Part shown: positions 20,480 through 32,897 of the stretch, one piece after another
How positions within the stretch are numbered: position 1 is the stretch's first letter
Layout: the number at the start of each line of letters is the position of its first letter
Source: Arion vulgaris
Taxonomy: Eukaryota > Mollusca > Gastropoda > Stylommatophora > Arionidae
Reading direction: 5' to 3'
DNA: 64,000 nt
NCBI GenBank assembly: GCA_020796225.1
Contig: CM036768.1
Location: forward strand, 43,174,575 to 43,238,574
Position numbers and translations under genes: made by a program
Notes under the pieces: generated by a model
Told to the model about the DNA's origin: nothing
Databases searched by the model: none
Seen by the model: the letters and a program-made list of their open reading frames with translations, nothing else

Positions 20480-21700
20480 TGAGGGATCAAAGCGCAAGAA
20501 ACGGCGCGCCATGATTAGGAGGTGGCTCTAATCCCCCTGCTATCACCTCCAAGTGGTGACCCTGGTAACAGACGGTAGTTCCGGTCTGGCTAAGAGGGAA
20601 GGTGCCGTGGGAGAGCTACTCTGGGGCAAGTAGAGAACAAAGGTAGTCATGCTTGATGGAATCCGCTCGCAACATAGACAAGCGAACTCCCAGAGTGACT
20701 GTTAATGCTCGCCTCTCCCAGTCGACGGGAAAAGCTAGAACGATACATGTGAATCATTGCGGGGCGGAACTCGAGGGCCGCGCATCTTCTCCTGATGCAC
20801 TACCCTTGAGCCGATGAGGTGCCGGGTGATGAGTTCCGCCAATCTGCCCGCACGATGGTCCTCATGGGTCAAAGTCTAGCTCCATCACGAGAAGCACGAA
20901 TCAAAACCATCGAAGGGACGTTGACCGGAGTGTGGCGAAATTCGGAGCCCACGCATGCTCTCTCTGATTCGCCCCTCTAGAGCCGATAAGCACGCTGAGT
21001 GCCGAGTTGAGTTGCATGTGGGCATCATGGAGCGAAACTCGGATTTTGCCCTTAGAAGTCGAACAGCCCAGTGGGAATTGATGGAAATTGTGAGGTAGAC
21101 ACCAGGGCAGAGCGAGCACGCATACGGAAGGCACTAAATAGGTGAGCAAGAAAAAGCCGATGGTGACAGGGCATCAGGGTAGAGATAGCACGCACGCTGG
21201 CAAAGTCGTCCAGGGGCAGGTCGGCACAGCAAGAGGGTGTACGTCCCACTCACATGAGTAGAACAACTGGAAAGCCCAGCAGAGGCAAGCGCGACAGCAG
21301 CAAGCAGGGTGCGCGTCCAACCCAAATGTACAGAGCAGCTGGAAAGCCCAGCAGAGGTAAAGCCAGTGCGCGTTCTCGCTCGCAGAGAACTACTGCTGTC
21401 TTGTAGTTGATTGGGGACAATTAAAGACTAGCGGAGCAAACCGCAAATAATCCTAAACGGGCGGCAAACCAAGGTGCTCATTAAAACGACCAGTTTTGCT
21501 GGACATATGACGTTCATAAGCCCGGGAGGGCAGGCCGTCTAAGCGTCGCTGCCCTGAAAGAAAATGATTGCATTGTGGGTTCGGCTGGGGACAGCCAAGG
21601 CTTAGGAAAACGAACCGCAACCAAACGCTGGCATGAATTCGAACACCCACCCAAGGATAAGCAACTGTGCTCCAATAGGTGCTGAAGGTTGGTGCACGTA
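20480..21700 (+). repeat. LINE 5'-region block, direct copy in an inverted pair
   Basis: Starts with CACCTCCAAGTGGTGACCCT and TTCCGGTCTGGCTAAG (both also at 10,640-10,690). It runs through CAGAGTGACTGTTAATGC, GGAGCCCACG-like and CCCAGCAGAGG modules and ends in the GGGTTCGGCTGGGGACAGCC module (compare 11,690 and 15,440). Modules with a GACACCAGGGCAGAGCGAG-like core appear twice (about 21,095 and 21,165). Non-coding. Confidence 0.65.
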
Positions 21701-21759
21701 CATTACGTTCTGATGTTTGGCTGTTTATACAGCACAATAAGAATGATAAAAACTAGCCT

Positions 21760-22560
21760 AGAACGATCGCGAGGGAGAGAGAGAGAGAGAGAGAGAGACG
21801 ACCTGTCCTCCCGGGTTATTGAGCGTCAACTACTCAGGAAACCTGTCTTGTTATGGACTACTTGGTTTTCCTACCGTCCTGTGTTATATACGGTTTACTC
21901 CACTAGTTTGTGATTGTCTCCAATCAAATAAAAGACAGTAGTAGTTCCTTGCGAGTGGAAACGCGCACTGGATTTAACCTCTGCTGGGCGTTTTAGTTTT
22001 TGGCAATTGAGTGGTCAACTCACCCTCACGTCTGTCACGCCCCATCATCGCCGTGCACGTCTGCCCATCGGTGGGCCCACCCGTGCATCGTCCGCTTGCG
22101 TGTCCGCGCTGCCCTGGTGCCTGCCTCACCATCACATCATTTCTAACCGTTCTCACATTTACCATGCCTATAGGCTGTCTAAACACGGGGCTCAAGTCGG
22201 GTCCCATCTCAGGGCTCCGAGTTTCTCCCTATGTTAGCCCACGTGCAACTCATCTTGGACCCAAGCTTTTCTCCACGTGGGCCCATGTCTCTTCTCTGGA
22301 TGCCCATCATTCATCGCTTTATGGTTATCCGTTCAGCTTTTCCCGTTGGCCGGGAAAGACGTGTATTAATAGTCACACTGGGATTCCTCTTGTCTGTGTT
22401 GTGAGCGGATCCTATCCAACGTGACTACGTCTGCATATCTACTTATGCCACAGTAGCTCTATCTCTGTCCCTACCTGCTTAGCCCAACAGGAACCAATGT
22501 CTGTTACCAGGGTCACCACGTGGAGGTGGGGTAGGATTTTGATTAGTACTACTTCCATAA
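21760..22560 (-). repeat. LINE 5'-region block, inverted copy
   Basis: The reverse complement follows the order of 20,515-21,540: CCACGTGGTGACCCTGGTAA, GGATCCGCTCACAACACAGA, GGGAAAAGCT, AAACTCGGAGCCCTGAG, AGGCACCAGGGCAG, CGCCCAGCAGAGG and AGACAATCACAAACTAG. With the direct copy it makes an imperfect inverted repeat about 2 kb across, the centre being near 21,720. Confidence 0.65.
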
Positions 22561-22599
22561 TTCTGGCGCCACGTTGTCCCCATTTACCTTTGACCACAG

Positions 22600-23115
22600 T
22601 CTGCGAGTATATGCATCTTTATCTTACCTCTTTTACTTTGCTAGTATATGCATCTTTATCTTACCTCTTTTACTTTGCTAGTCTATGAATCCTTAAATTA
22701 AATCTTTTACTCTGCTGTTCTCTGAATCCTTATCTGAAATCTTTTACTGTGCTGGTCGCTGTATCCCTAACAACAACTTTTACTCTGCTGGTCTCTGAAT
22801 CCTTAAATTAAATCTTTTACTCTGCTGGTCTATGAATCCTTACATTAAATCTTTTACTCTGCTGGTCTTTGAATCCTTAAATTAAATCTTTTACTCTGCT
22901 GGTCTATGAATCCTTAAATTAAATCTTTTACTCTGCTGGTCTTTGAATCCTTAACTTAAATCGTTTACTCTGCTGCTCTCTGAATCCTTAAATTAAATCT
23001 TTTACTCTGCTGGTCTATGAATCCTTAAATTAAATCTTTTACTCTGCTAGTCTCTGAATCCTTAAATTAAATCTTTTACTCTGCTTGTCTCTGAATCGTT
23101 AACTTATATCTTACA
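22600..23115. repeat. 37-bp minisatellite, locus 2
   Basis: About 13 copies of a 37-bp unit with TTTTACTCTGCTGGTCT and GAATCCTTAAATTAAAT parts. It is the same family as 13,560-14,030, in the opposite orientation. The right edge grades into the RTE-like relic. Confidence 0.9.
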
Positions 23116-23117
23116 AT

Positions 23118-24262
23118 TTGCCTTTATTAGTATTTAACTTACTTATTCTAGTACATTATTCCATAAGTCTAAAACATACATCTTTTCGTCTGCTAATCTA
23201 TGTGTTAATAGACCAAGAAAACACATTTGATAGAGTAAACAGGTGCAAACTATGGAAGATCCTTGAAGAATATGGCGTCGAGGGACAACTATTAGGTAAT
23301 ATCATGGTCTTATATCAAGATAGCCAGAGTACAGCAAGAACAACAGAAGGAATGACCGACTGGTTCTCCATGACATCAGGTGTTAGACAAGGTTGTGTCC
23401 TCTCACCACTACTCTTTATTGCATACATGGATAAAATAACTCAAGAGTCAAATTCAGATAATGATGAAATAAATGAACTGCTGTTTGCAGATGATCAGTG
23501 TCTGATACATCAAAATGAACAAGATCTACAACATCATTTTTACACCTTGAACAAAAATTGTGTAAAACATGACATGAAAATCAACAACACTAAAACAGAA
23601 ATAATGAATATGGGAAGAAAACATAATAATCTAGACATTCGTGTCAATGGCACTAAAATAAATCAAGTAAAAGAATTCAAATACTTAGGAAGCATATTCA
23701 CAGCAGACGGAAAATTTGATAGAGAGATAGAGGCTAGTGTACAAAAAGCAAATTCTGTAACCTACCAGCTAGCCCCATTGTTAAGGCACCCACAAATTTC
23801 ACAGGCAGCTAAGCAACAGATGATCAACAGCATTTTTATACCTACTTTGTGTTACCAGAGCCAAACATGGACATTGAGCAAAGCGCAGTCACAAAAATAA
23901 CTACATGTGAAATGCGTTGCCTACGAAAAGTTACCAACACAAGAAAAGACAGAATCACCAACATCAGCATAAGAAAGAAAGTTGGCTACACAATCGTGCT
24001 TGAATTACATAGATAAACAACGAATGAAGTGGTTTGGCCACTTAATAAGAATGCATCCAAATTCCATAGTATACAGAGTCTTCTACAAAAGAACATCGGG
24101 AAAGAAGGCAAGAGGAAGACCACGGAAAAGATGGTTAGATGGATCCAGTTAGATGTTAGCAGAATCCTGTGAAAGAGCAAAAATAACAATCACACAAGCC
24201 GCCAGAACAGCGCAAGACAAAAATAGAAAACCACGACACTGGGCAACAACCTGGTAGCAGTG
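23118..24262 (+). pseudogene. RTE-like LINE reverse transcriptase, 5'-truncated
   Basis: The open segment 23,118-23,900 carries RT motifs: ENTFDRVNRCKLWKILEEYG (FDRV), MTSGVRQGCVLSPLLF (23,371), LLFADDQ with FADD at 23,484-23,495, MKINNTKTEIM, and VKEFKYLGSIFTADGK (about 23,668). It continues to PTLCYQSQTWTLSKA (23,841). After a stop at 23,898 the C-terminus continues in other frames: TCEMRCLRKV, TRKDRITNISIRKKVG, RQDKNRKPRHWATTW-like sequence. It ends GTGTGACGAAAAAAG and a GAAGAAGAAAG tail at about 24,262-24,290. The first part of the RT and the endonuclease are absent. A second copy of its C-terminus is at 50,535-51,430. Confidence 0.88.
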
Positions 24263-24289
24263 TGACGAAAAAAGAAAAAGAAGAAGAAA

Positions 24290-24700
24290 GAATATATGTG
24301 TCTTTAGTAAATGTCCGTTAGTTCGCAAATCTAAACTAGTTAAACATATTATTCATGTTTCATAGTTACTATACAATCTCCTACATGTCCAACTTTATCA
24401 ATGTTTTCCATTCACATACACACAGGACTGTTATATAACATATCTGGATATGCGGGAATATGGTGGAACAATCAAACAATTGGCATATTTAAACAACGTC
24501 AACAGTGTCTAATTGATCAATACAGCAACTTTTTCTACACGCAAGCTAACAAATCGGTATATGTAATAATTTATCTGTGAAAATGTCTGCTAAATTATTT
24601 GTTAAATAAAATGTCAGTGAAGGTCAAGCATATATCTCATCTTCACAATGGGTGTATCTCTATTACAGCCCAGGACTATGCATACCTTCATTTCTGAACC
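24290..24700. other. AT-rich spacer
   Basis: No coding motif, tandem repeat or structural RNA is recognised between the two retroelement relics. Confidence 0.4.
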
Positions 24701-24739
24701 CGTTCGAGTCGTTCACATTGTGATCTTGATAAAGTAAGC

Positions 24740-25790
24740 TCCCGTCATGCAATCGACCAAACCAAGGCATATATGCGGAATACTGTAGATAAGAGACACC
24801 CACTGCACAAGAACACTAATGATGTTAAGGGCACGAGAATCAAGCGTGGCATGTCGTGGATGGCCCAGGCTGAGAGAACAATTGGCCAGGTGACTACGTT
24901 TGCGACCCTACCAAAAGGGGAAGAATGGATACCAACAGATGGTAGCATGATCAACTTTCTCAACGTTATAATTACTCTTGGAAGAGAATGTAGAGATTGG
25001 GGCAACATGAAGGCTGATCTCGCAGTTAAGCAGCTAATAGAAGATAACACAAAGGATGATGATGTTGTTGTATATACCGATGGGTCGGTTCAACGTGGTG
25101 AGAAGTCCGACTGGGGTTTCTTGACCAATGCGCATGATAGAGTTGTTGCAGAGCGAAGTGGGGCATACAAGACAACTACTTCTAGTATGAGGATGGAGGT
25201 TGAGGCCATTACTGTTGCCCTCCATTGGATCTCTGGGATTTCATTTACTGGGGCAGTTGTTGTATCTGACTCTCAGTCGATGCTTCACAAGATCCAGAAG
25301 GTCAGGTTTCGTTATGAGTGGATGTCGTCTATAGAGAGTTTTCTAACCTCCAGCGGCTTACGTGGATATACTGTCCTGGGCATGCGGGTGTTTGCGTTAA
25401 TGAGAGAGCGGGCAGACTTACATCAACAGCATCGATTGTTGGGAGTTGAAGATGGATAAGTGGGATAATGAGAGAGCGGGCAGGCTTACATCAACAGCAT
25501 CGATTGTTGGAGAGTTGAAGATGGATAAGGGAATATTCTTCGATCTCTTCGCGACTCTCTGTTTGATGAGGATACTAAAATCGATGTTGAATCGATCAAG
25601 CGATTTAGACAGTTTAGAGTTACCCGTTGTACAAGTCGAACAGGATGCCTGAGAGGCAGAGTGAGAGGTGTGTTTAATCAGCGAGCCACGGGACCAACAG
25701 TATGCATACTTTTCGATATCTGCTGGGGAGACTGAGCACCTATGGGTCTGCCCGGAGTGCAATGACGTCAGTTTAGTAAACAAAAATCAA
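24740..25790 (+). pseudogene. RNase H-containing C-terminus of a non-LTR retrotransposon
   Basis: The open segment 24,773-25,459 contains an RNase H: VVVYTDGSVQRGEKSDWGF (25,067), MRMEVEAITVALHW (25,189; Glu box), AVVVSDSQSMLHKIQ (25,252; Asp box). The His loop is frameshifted: YCPGHAGV is readable at about 25,370, after which the first frame runs into unrelated residues. The tail after the RNase H includes RVRGVFNQRATGPTV (about 25,664) and a CWGD-x-EH-x-WVCPEC motif (about 25,720-25,755). It lacks RT and differs in sequence from the RNase H of element B. Confidence 0.85.
25400..25527. repeat. Tandem duplication of about 63-66 bp inside the RNase H relic
   Basis: AATGAGAGAGCGGGCAG through GAAGATGGATAAG occurs twice back to back (about 25,400-25,459 and 25,466-25,527). 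Both copies encode NERAGRLTSTAS-like and GELKMDK segments. It is a local duplication within coding sequence that already had a frameshift. Confidence 0.85.
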
Positions 25791-25799
25791 AAATAAGAT

Positions 25800-26020
25800 G
25801 TCATAATCCTCACCATCACTCAACAGCCCAACATGTGCAAGACGTTATCATCGTGATACCTCTTTATAATTTATGTCCACATTTTGTTGATGTCCTGATC
25901 AAATCAACTATCAAATAATGAATTCATCTTTATCTTGGTCATCCTATTTTTTCGTTTAAAAAGAATTCGTCTTTCTATGATTGTATTGTTCACATTTGTA
26001 TGCCTTGTACTCATGGACCA
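25800..26020. other. AT-rich spacer before satellite
   Basis: No feature recognised. The satellite begins at about 26,022. Confidence 0.4.
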
Positions 26021-26021
26021 C

Positions 26022-29000
26022 AAGTCACATCACTATTCTATCATTAGCAGTCACATTACTATTGTTTCATCAGATATCACTCCACTATTGTTTCATCAGA
26101 TGCCACATCACTATTGTATCATTAAAAGTCACATCACTATTGTTTCATCAGATATCACTCCACTATTGTTTCATCAGCTATCACTTCACTATTGTTTCAT
26201 CAGCTATCACATCATTATTGTGTTATCAGCAGTCACATTACTATTGTTTCATCACCAGTCACTTCATTATTGTTTCATAAGTTGTCACATCACTATTGTT
26301 TCATCAGCTGTCACATCACTATTGTTTCATCAGCTGTCACATCACTGTTGTTTCATAAGTAGTAACATCACTATTGTTTCATCAGCTGTCACATCACTAT
26401 TGATTCATCAAATGTCATATTACTATTTTTTCAAAAGGAGTCACATCCCTTTTGTTTAATCAGCTGTCACATCCCTATTGTTTCATCATATATCACATCA
26501 TTATTGTTTCATCAGTAGACACATCACTATTGTTTCATTAGCTGTCACATCACTATTGTTTCATCAGCTATCACATTACTATTGTTTCATTAGCTGTAAC
26601 ATCACTATTGTTTCATCAGCTGTCACATCACTATTGTATCATCAGCTGTCACATCACTATTGTTTTATCGGCTGTCAAATCACTATTGTTTCATCAGCTG
26701 TTAGATTACTATTGTTTTATCAGCAGTCACATCACTATTCTTTCATCAGATATCACTTCACTATTGTTTCATCAGTAGACACATCCCTATTGTTTCATTA
26801 GCAGTCACATCACTATTGTTTTATCAGCTATCACATTAATATTGTTTCATTAGCTGTAACATCACTATTGTTTCATCAGCTGTCACATCACTATTGTTTT
26901 CTCAGCTGTCACATCATTATTGTTTCATAAGCTGGCACATTACTATTGTTTCATCAGCTGTCACATCACTATTGTATCATCAGCTGTCACATCACTATTG
27001 TTTTATCGGCTGTCAAATACCTATTGTTTCATCAGCTGTTAGATTACTATTGTTTCATCAGCTGTCACATCACTATTGTATCATCAGTAGACACATCACA
27101 ATTGTTTCATCAGCTGTCACATCACTATTGTTTCATCAAATGTCATATTACTATTTGTTCAAAAGGAGTCACATCCCTTTTGTTTCATCTGGTGTCACAT
27201 CCCTATTGTTTCATCATATATCACATCACTATTGTTTCATCAGTAGACACATAACTATTGTTTCATTAGCAGTCACACCACTATTGTTTCATCAGCTATC
27301 ACATTACTATTGTTTTCTCAGCTGTCACATAATTATTGTTTCATAAGCTGGCACATTACTATTGTTTCATCAGATATCACTTTACTATTGTTTCATCAGT
27401 AGACACATCCCTATTGTTTCATCAGATATCACTTCACTATTGTTTCATCAGCTGGCACATCACTATTGTTTCACTAGCAGTCACATTACTATTGTTTCAT
27501 TAGCTGTAACATCACTATTGTTTCATCAGCTGTCACATCACTATTGTTTTCTCAGCTGTCACATCACTATTGTTTCATCAGCTGTTAGATTACTATTGTT
27601 TCATCAGCTGTCACATCACTGTTGTTTCATAAGTAGTAACATCACTATTGTTTCATCAGCTGTCACATCACTATTGTTTCATCAAATGTCATTTTACTTT
27701 TTTTTCAAAAGGAGTCACATCCCTTTTGTTTCATCAGCTGTCACATCCCTATTGTTTCATCATATTTCACATCACTATTGTTTCATCAGCTGGCACATCA
27801 CTATTATTTCATCAAATGTCATATTACTATTTTTTCAAAAGGAATCACATCCCTTTTGTTTAATCAGCTGTCACATCCCTATTGTTTCATCATATTTCAT
27901 ATCACTATTGTTTCATCAGTAGACACATCACTATTGTTTCATTAGCTGTAACATCACTATTGTTTCATCAGCTGTCACATCACTATTGTTTTCTCAGCTG
28001 TCACATCATTATTGTTTCATAAGCTGGCACATTACTATTGTTTCATCAGCTGTCACATCACTATTGTTTTCTCAGCTGTCACATCACTATTGTTTCATCA
28101 GCTGTTAGATTACTATTGTTTCATCAGATGTCACATCACTATTGCATCATCAGATATCACTTCACTATTGCATCATCAGATATCACTTCACTATTGTTTC
28201 ATCAGTAGACACATCACTATTGTTTCATCAGATATCACTTCACGTTTGTTTCATTAGCAGTCACATAATATTGTTTCATCAGCTATCACATCACTATTTT
28301 TTCATCAGCAGTCACATCACTGTTGTTTTATCAGATGTCACATCACTATTGTTTTATCGGCTATATAATCAATATTGTTTCATCAGCTGTTAGATTACTA
28401 TTGTTTCATCAGCTGTCACATCACTGTTGTTTCATAAGTAGTAACATCACTATTGTTTCATCACATGTCATATTACTATTTTTTCAAAAGGAGTCACATC
28501 CCTTTTGTTTCATCAGCTGTCACATCCCTATTGTTTCATCATATTTCACATCACTATTGTTTCATCAGTAGACACATCACTATTGTTTCATTAGCAGTCA
28601 CATCACTATTGTTTCATCAGCTATCACATTACTATTGTTTCATAAGCTGGCACATTACTATTGTTTCATTGGCTGTAACATCACTATTGTATCATCAGCT
28701 GTCACATCACTATTGTTTCATCAGCTGTTAGATTACTATTGTTTCATCAGCAGTCACATCACTATTCTTTCATCAGATATCACTTCACTATTGTTTCATC
28801 AGTCGACACATCCCTATTGTTTCATAAGATATCACTTCACTATTGTTTCACCAGCTGGCACATCACTATTGTTTCACTAGCAGTCACATTACTATTGTTT
28901 CATTAGCTGTAACATCACTATTGTTTCATCAGCTGTCACATCACTATTGTATCATCAGTAGACACATCACAATTGTTTCATCAGCTGTCACATCACTATT

Positions 29001-31163
29001 GTTTCATCAAATGTCATATTACTATTTGTTCAAAAGGAGTCACATCCCTTTTGTTTCATCTGGTGTCACATCCCTATTGTTTCATCATATATCACACCAC
29101 TATTGTTTCATCAGTAGACACATAACTATTGTTTTCTCAGCTGTCACATAATTATTGTTTCATAAGCTGGCACATTACTATTGTTTCATCAGATATCACT
29201 TTACTATTGTTTCATCAGTAGACACATCCCTATTGTTTCATCAGATATCACTTCACTATTGTTTCATCAGCTGGCACATCACTATTGTTTCACTAGCAGT
29301 CACATTACTATTGTTTCATTAGCTGTAACATCACTATTGTTTCATCAGCTGTCACATCACTATTGTTTTCTCAGCTGTCACATCACTATTGTTTCATCAG
29401 CTGTTAGATTACTATTGTTTCATCAGCTGTCACATCACTGTTGTTTCATAAGTAGTAACATCACTATTGTTTCATCAGCTGTCACATCACTATTGTTTCA
29501 TCAAATGTCATTTTACTTTTTTTTCAAAAGGAGTCACATCCCTTTTGTTTCATCAGTATCACATCCCTATTGTTTCATCATATTTCACATCACTATTGTT
29601 TCATCAGCTGGCACATCACTATTATTTCATCAAATGTCATATTACTATTTTTTCAAAAGGAATCACATCCCTTTTGTTTAATCAGCTGTCACATCCCTAT
29701 TGTTTCATCATATTTCATATCACTATTGTTTCATCAGTAGACACATCACTATTGTTTCATTAGCTGTAACATCACTATTGTTTCATCAGCTGTCACATCA
29801 CTATTGTTTTCTCAGCTGTCACATCATTATTGTTTCATAAGCTGGCACATTACTATTGTTTCATCAGCTGTCACATCACTATTGTTTTCTCAGCTGTCAC
29901 ATCACTATTGTTTCATCAGCTGTTAGATTACTATTGTTTCATCAGATGTCACATCACTATTGCATCATCAGATATCACTTCACTATTGCATCATCAGATA
30001 TCACTTCACTATTGTTTCATCAGTAGACACATCACTATTGTTTCATCAGATATCACTTCACGTTTGTTTCATTAGCAGTCACATAATATTGTTTCATCAG
30101 CTATCACATCACTATTTTTTCATCAGCAGTCACATCACTGTTGTTTTATCAGATGTCACATCACTATTGTTTTATCGGCTATATAATCAATATTGTTTCA
30201 TCAGCTGTTAGATTACTATTGTTTCATCAGCTGTCACATCACTGTTGTTTCATAAGTAGTAACATCACTATTGTTTCATCACATGTCATATTACTATTTT
30301 TTCAAAAGGAGTCACATCCCTTTTGTTTCATCAGCTGTCACATCCCTATTGTTTCATCATATTTCACATCACTATTGTTTCATCAGTAGTCACATCACTA
30401 TTGTTTCATCAGCTATCACATTACTATTGTTTCATAAGCTGGCACATTACTATTGTTTCATTGGCTGTAACATCACTATTGTATCATCAGATATCACTTC
30501 ACTATTGTTTCATCAGTAGACACATCCCTATTGTTTCATAAGATATCACTTCACTATTGTTTCACCAGCTGGCACATCACTATTGTTTCACTAGCAGTCA
30601 CATTACTATTGTTTCATTAGCTGTAACATCACTATTGTTTCATCAGCTGTCACATCACTATTGTTTCATCAGCTGTTAGATTACTATTGTTTCATCAGAT
30701 GTCACATCACTATTGCATCATCAGTAGACACATCACTAATGTTTCATCATATATCACTTCACTCTTGTTTCGTCAGCAGTCACATTACTATTGTTTCATC
30801 AGCTATCACTTCACTATTGTTTCATCAGCAGTCACATTATTTTTGTTTCATCAGCTACCACATCACTATTGTGTCATCAGCAGTCACATTACTATTGTTT
30901 CATCACCAGTCACTTCATTATTGTTTCATAAGTTGTCATATCACTATTGTTTCATCAGCTGTCACATCACTATTGTTTCATCAGCTGTCACATCACTGTT
31001 GTTTCATAAGTAGTAACATAACTATTGTTTCGTCAGCTGTCACATCACTATTGATTCATCAAATGTCATATTACTATTTTTTCAAATGGAGTCACATCCC
31101 TTTTGTTTAATCAGCTGTCCCATCCCTATTGTTTCATCATATTTCACATCACTATTGTTTCAT
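26022..31163. repeat. 26-bp satellite, left block
   Basis: About 200 copies of a 26-bp unit built from CACATCACTATTGTTTCATC plus a six-base variable part (AGCTGT, AGCAGT, AGATAT, AGTAGA, AAATGT and others). Variants recur in the same order, showing higher-order structure. Because 26 is not a multiple of three, the repeat encodes rotating pseudo-peptides in all frames. Those open segments have no coding support. This block is clean, unlike the part beyond 34 kb. Confidence 0.97.
27362..30440. repeat. 1.8-kb higher-order duplication in the 26-bp satellite
   Basis: The variant order of 27,362-28,620 is repeated almost exactly at 29,181-30,438. The offset is 1,818-1,819 bp at every point checked (27,362/29,181; 28,012/29,830; 28,142/29,960; 28,323/30,141; 28,453/30,271). 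The main difference noticed is a deletion of a few bases at about 29,557. 1,818 bp is close to 70 units of 26 bp, consistent with unequal exchange in register. Confidence 0.9.
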
Positions 31164-32897
31164 CCACACCCAGTCCTCGATCAGATCATACCGAAACACC
31201 ATGACCAAACCGAGCTGGATACCGAACCCACGGAGCAGGAACTTTCCGAAGCAATCAACAAACTTTCAAATGGCAAGGCATCAGGACTAGACAACATTCC
31301 TGCAGAAGTCCTCAAATACAATAGGGATGTCCTGCTGCCCCACCTCTACAATCTCCTTATTCAGTGCTGAGAGAGGGAACACTTCCTCAGGACATGAGGG
31401 ATGCAAAGATAGTGACACTCTATAAAAACAAAGGGGATAAGGGGATTGTAACAACTACAGAGGCATCTCCCTTCTAAGCGTAACAGGCAAAGCTTTTGCA
31501 CTAGTCCTTTCAAAACGACTACAGAAACTGGCGGAGCGTGTTCTTCCAGAGTCACAATGTGGATTCAGAGCTGGACGGTCAACAACTGACATGATATTTA
31601 CCCTTCGACAGCTACAAGAGAAGTGCAGAGAGCAGAGCAAGCCTCTATGTATTGCTTTCGTGGATCTGACTAAGGCATTTGACACAGTCAGCAGGCCAAG
31701 TCTTTATAAAATATTGAAGTATATTGGTTGTCCCCAAAGTTGCTCCAATTGACTGTTTCCTTCCATGAGGGCATGAAAGCCAGCATACAGTTCGATGGCA
31801 GCACATCTGATAGTTTTGAGGTTAAGAGTGGAGTCAAGCAGGGCTGTGTCCTTGCCCCACTCTCTTTGGTATCTTCTTCGCAGTCCTTTTGAACCACGCC
31901 TTAGGGGACGCTGATGGTGATGTTTTCATCCGCACTAGATCTGATGGTTCACTGTTTAACTTGGCTCGCTTAAGAGCCAAGACAAAAACGACGGAAATAC
32001 TTCTCAAGGACCTCCTTTTCGCTGACGATGCTGCCTTAGTCGCCCACAGTGAGACTACACTGCAATGTCTAATTAATAATTTGTCAAGGCATGCGACCTC
32101 TTTTCTCTGACAATAAGTGTCTCCAAAACAGTTGTATTATGTCAGGAGGTAAGACATCAAATATCACTTTAAATGGTAACCATCTAACACCAGTGCAAAA
32201 ATTCTGCTATCTTGGGTCCACGGTCACTGCCAGCCTTTCTCTTGATGAAGAAATCAACGCTCGTATAGGGATTGCGGCTACTACATTCGGCATACTATCA
32301 AAGCGAGCGTGGGACAACAAAAATTGACATTGCAGACCAAAACTCAAATATATCAAGCCTGTGTAATTAGTTCTTTACTATATGGCTCAGAAACATGGAC
32401 AGCCTACTCAAGACACGAGAGGAGACTTAACATCTTTCACCTTCGATGTCTCCGCAAGATTATGAACATCAGGTGGTACGACAAGATAACCAACTCTGAA
32501 GTACTACAACGTGCAAATCTGCCTTCCATCATGGGCATGCTCAGCAGTAGACGACTAAGATGGTTGGGACATGTGAGAAGAATGGAAACTTATCGCATAC
32601 CAAAACAAATGTTGTTCTGTGAACTTTCGGAGGGAAGAGGCACCAGGGCAGACCACTGCTCAGATATAAAGATGTCTGCAAACCTCAATGAAAAACTTTT
32701 CTATAGATCCCAGCACATGGGAGGGACTAGCTGATGACAGAGTTGTGTGGAAAGCCAAATTACGGAAGGGCGCAGAGTCTTTTGAGAAGAGACTTATGTC
32801 AGGCTGAACGACAAGAGAGAAAAGCGAAAACTCAGAAGTTGTCACAGTAAAACACTTGCCTATTGACCGTCTGTAAAGATGAAAGGGCCATATATAT
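31164..32897 (+). mobile_element. 5'-truncated LINE inserted in the satellite
   Basis: The satellite breaks at about 31,163 (TTGTTTCATC then CACACCCAGTCC) and resumes at about 32,898 (TATATATATTGTTTCATCAG). Between them is an almost complete RT: TELDTEPTEQELSEAINKL, NGKASGLDNIPAEVLK (31,273), WNNYRGISLLSV-like sequence (31,450), CGFRAGRSTTDMIF (31,558), FVDLTKAFDTVSR (31,660), GVKQGCVLAP (31,832), LLFADDAALV with FADD at 32,018-32,029, VQKFCYLGSTVTA (32,191), LLYGSETWTAYSRH (32,379) and RLRWLGHVRRME (32,556). It ends in GGGCCATATATATA. The frame is broken at several points (near 31,368, 31,435, 31,865, 32,100, 32,650). It belongs to the same family as the relics at 9,555-10,400 and 57,140-57,440. 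The endonuclease is missing. Confidence 0.9.

Noticed and set aside
22007..22424. Plus-strand open frames with Pro/Ser/His-rich sequence
   Set aside because: They lie antisense in the inverted LINE 5' region and have no conserved domain.
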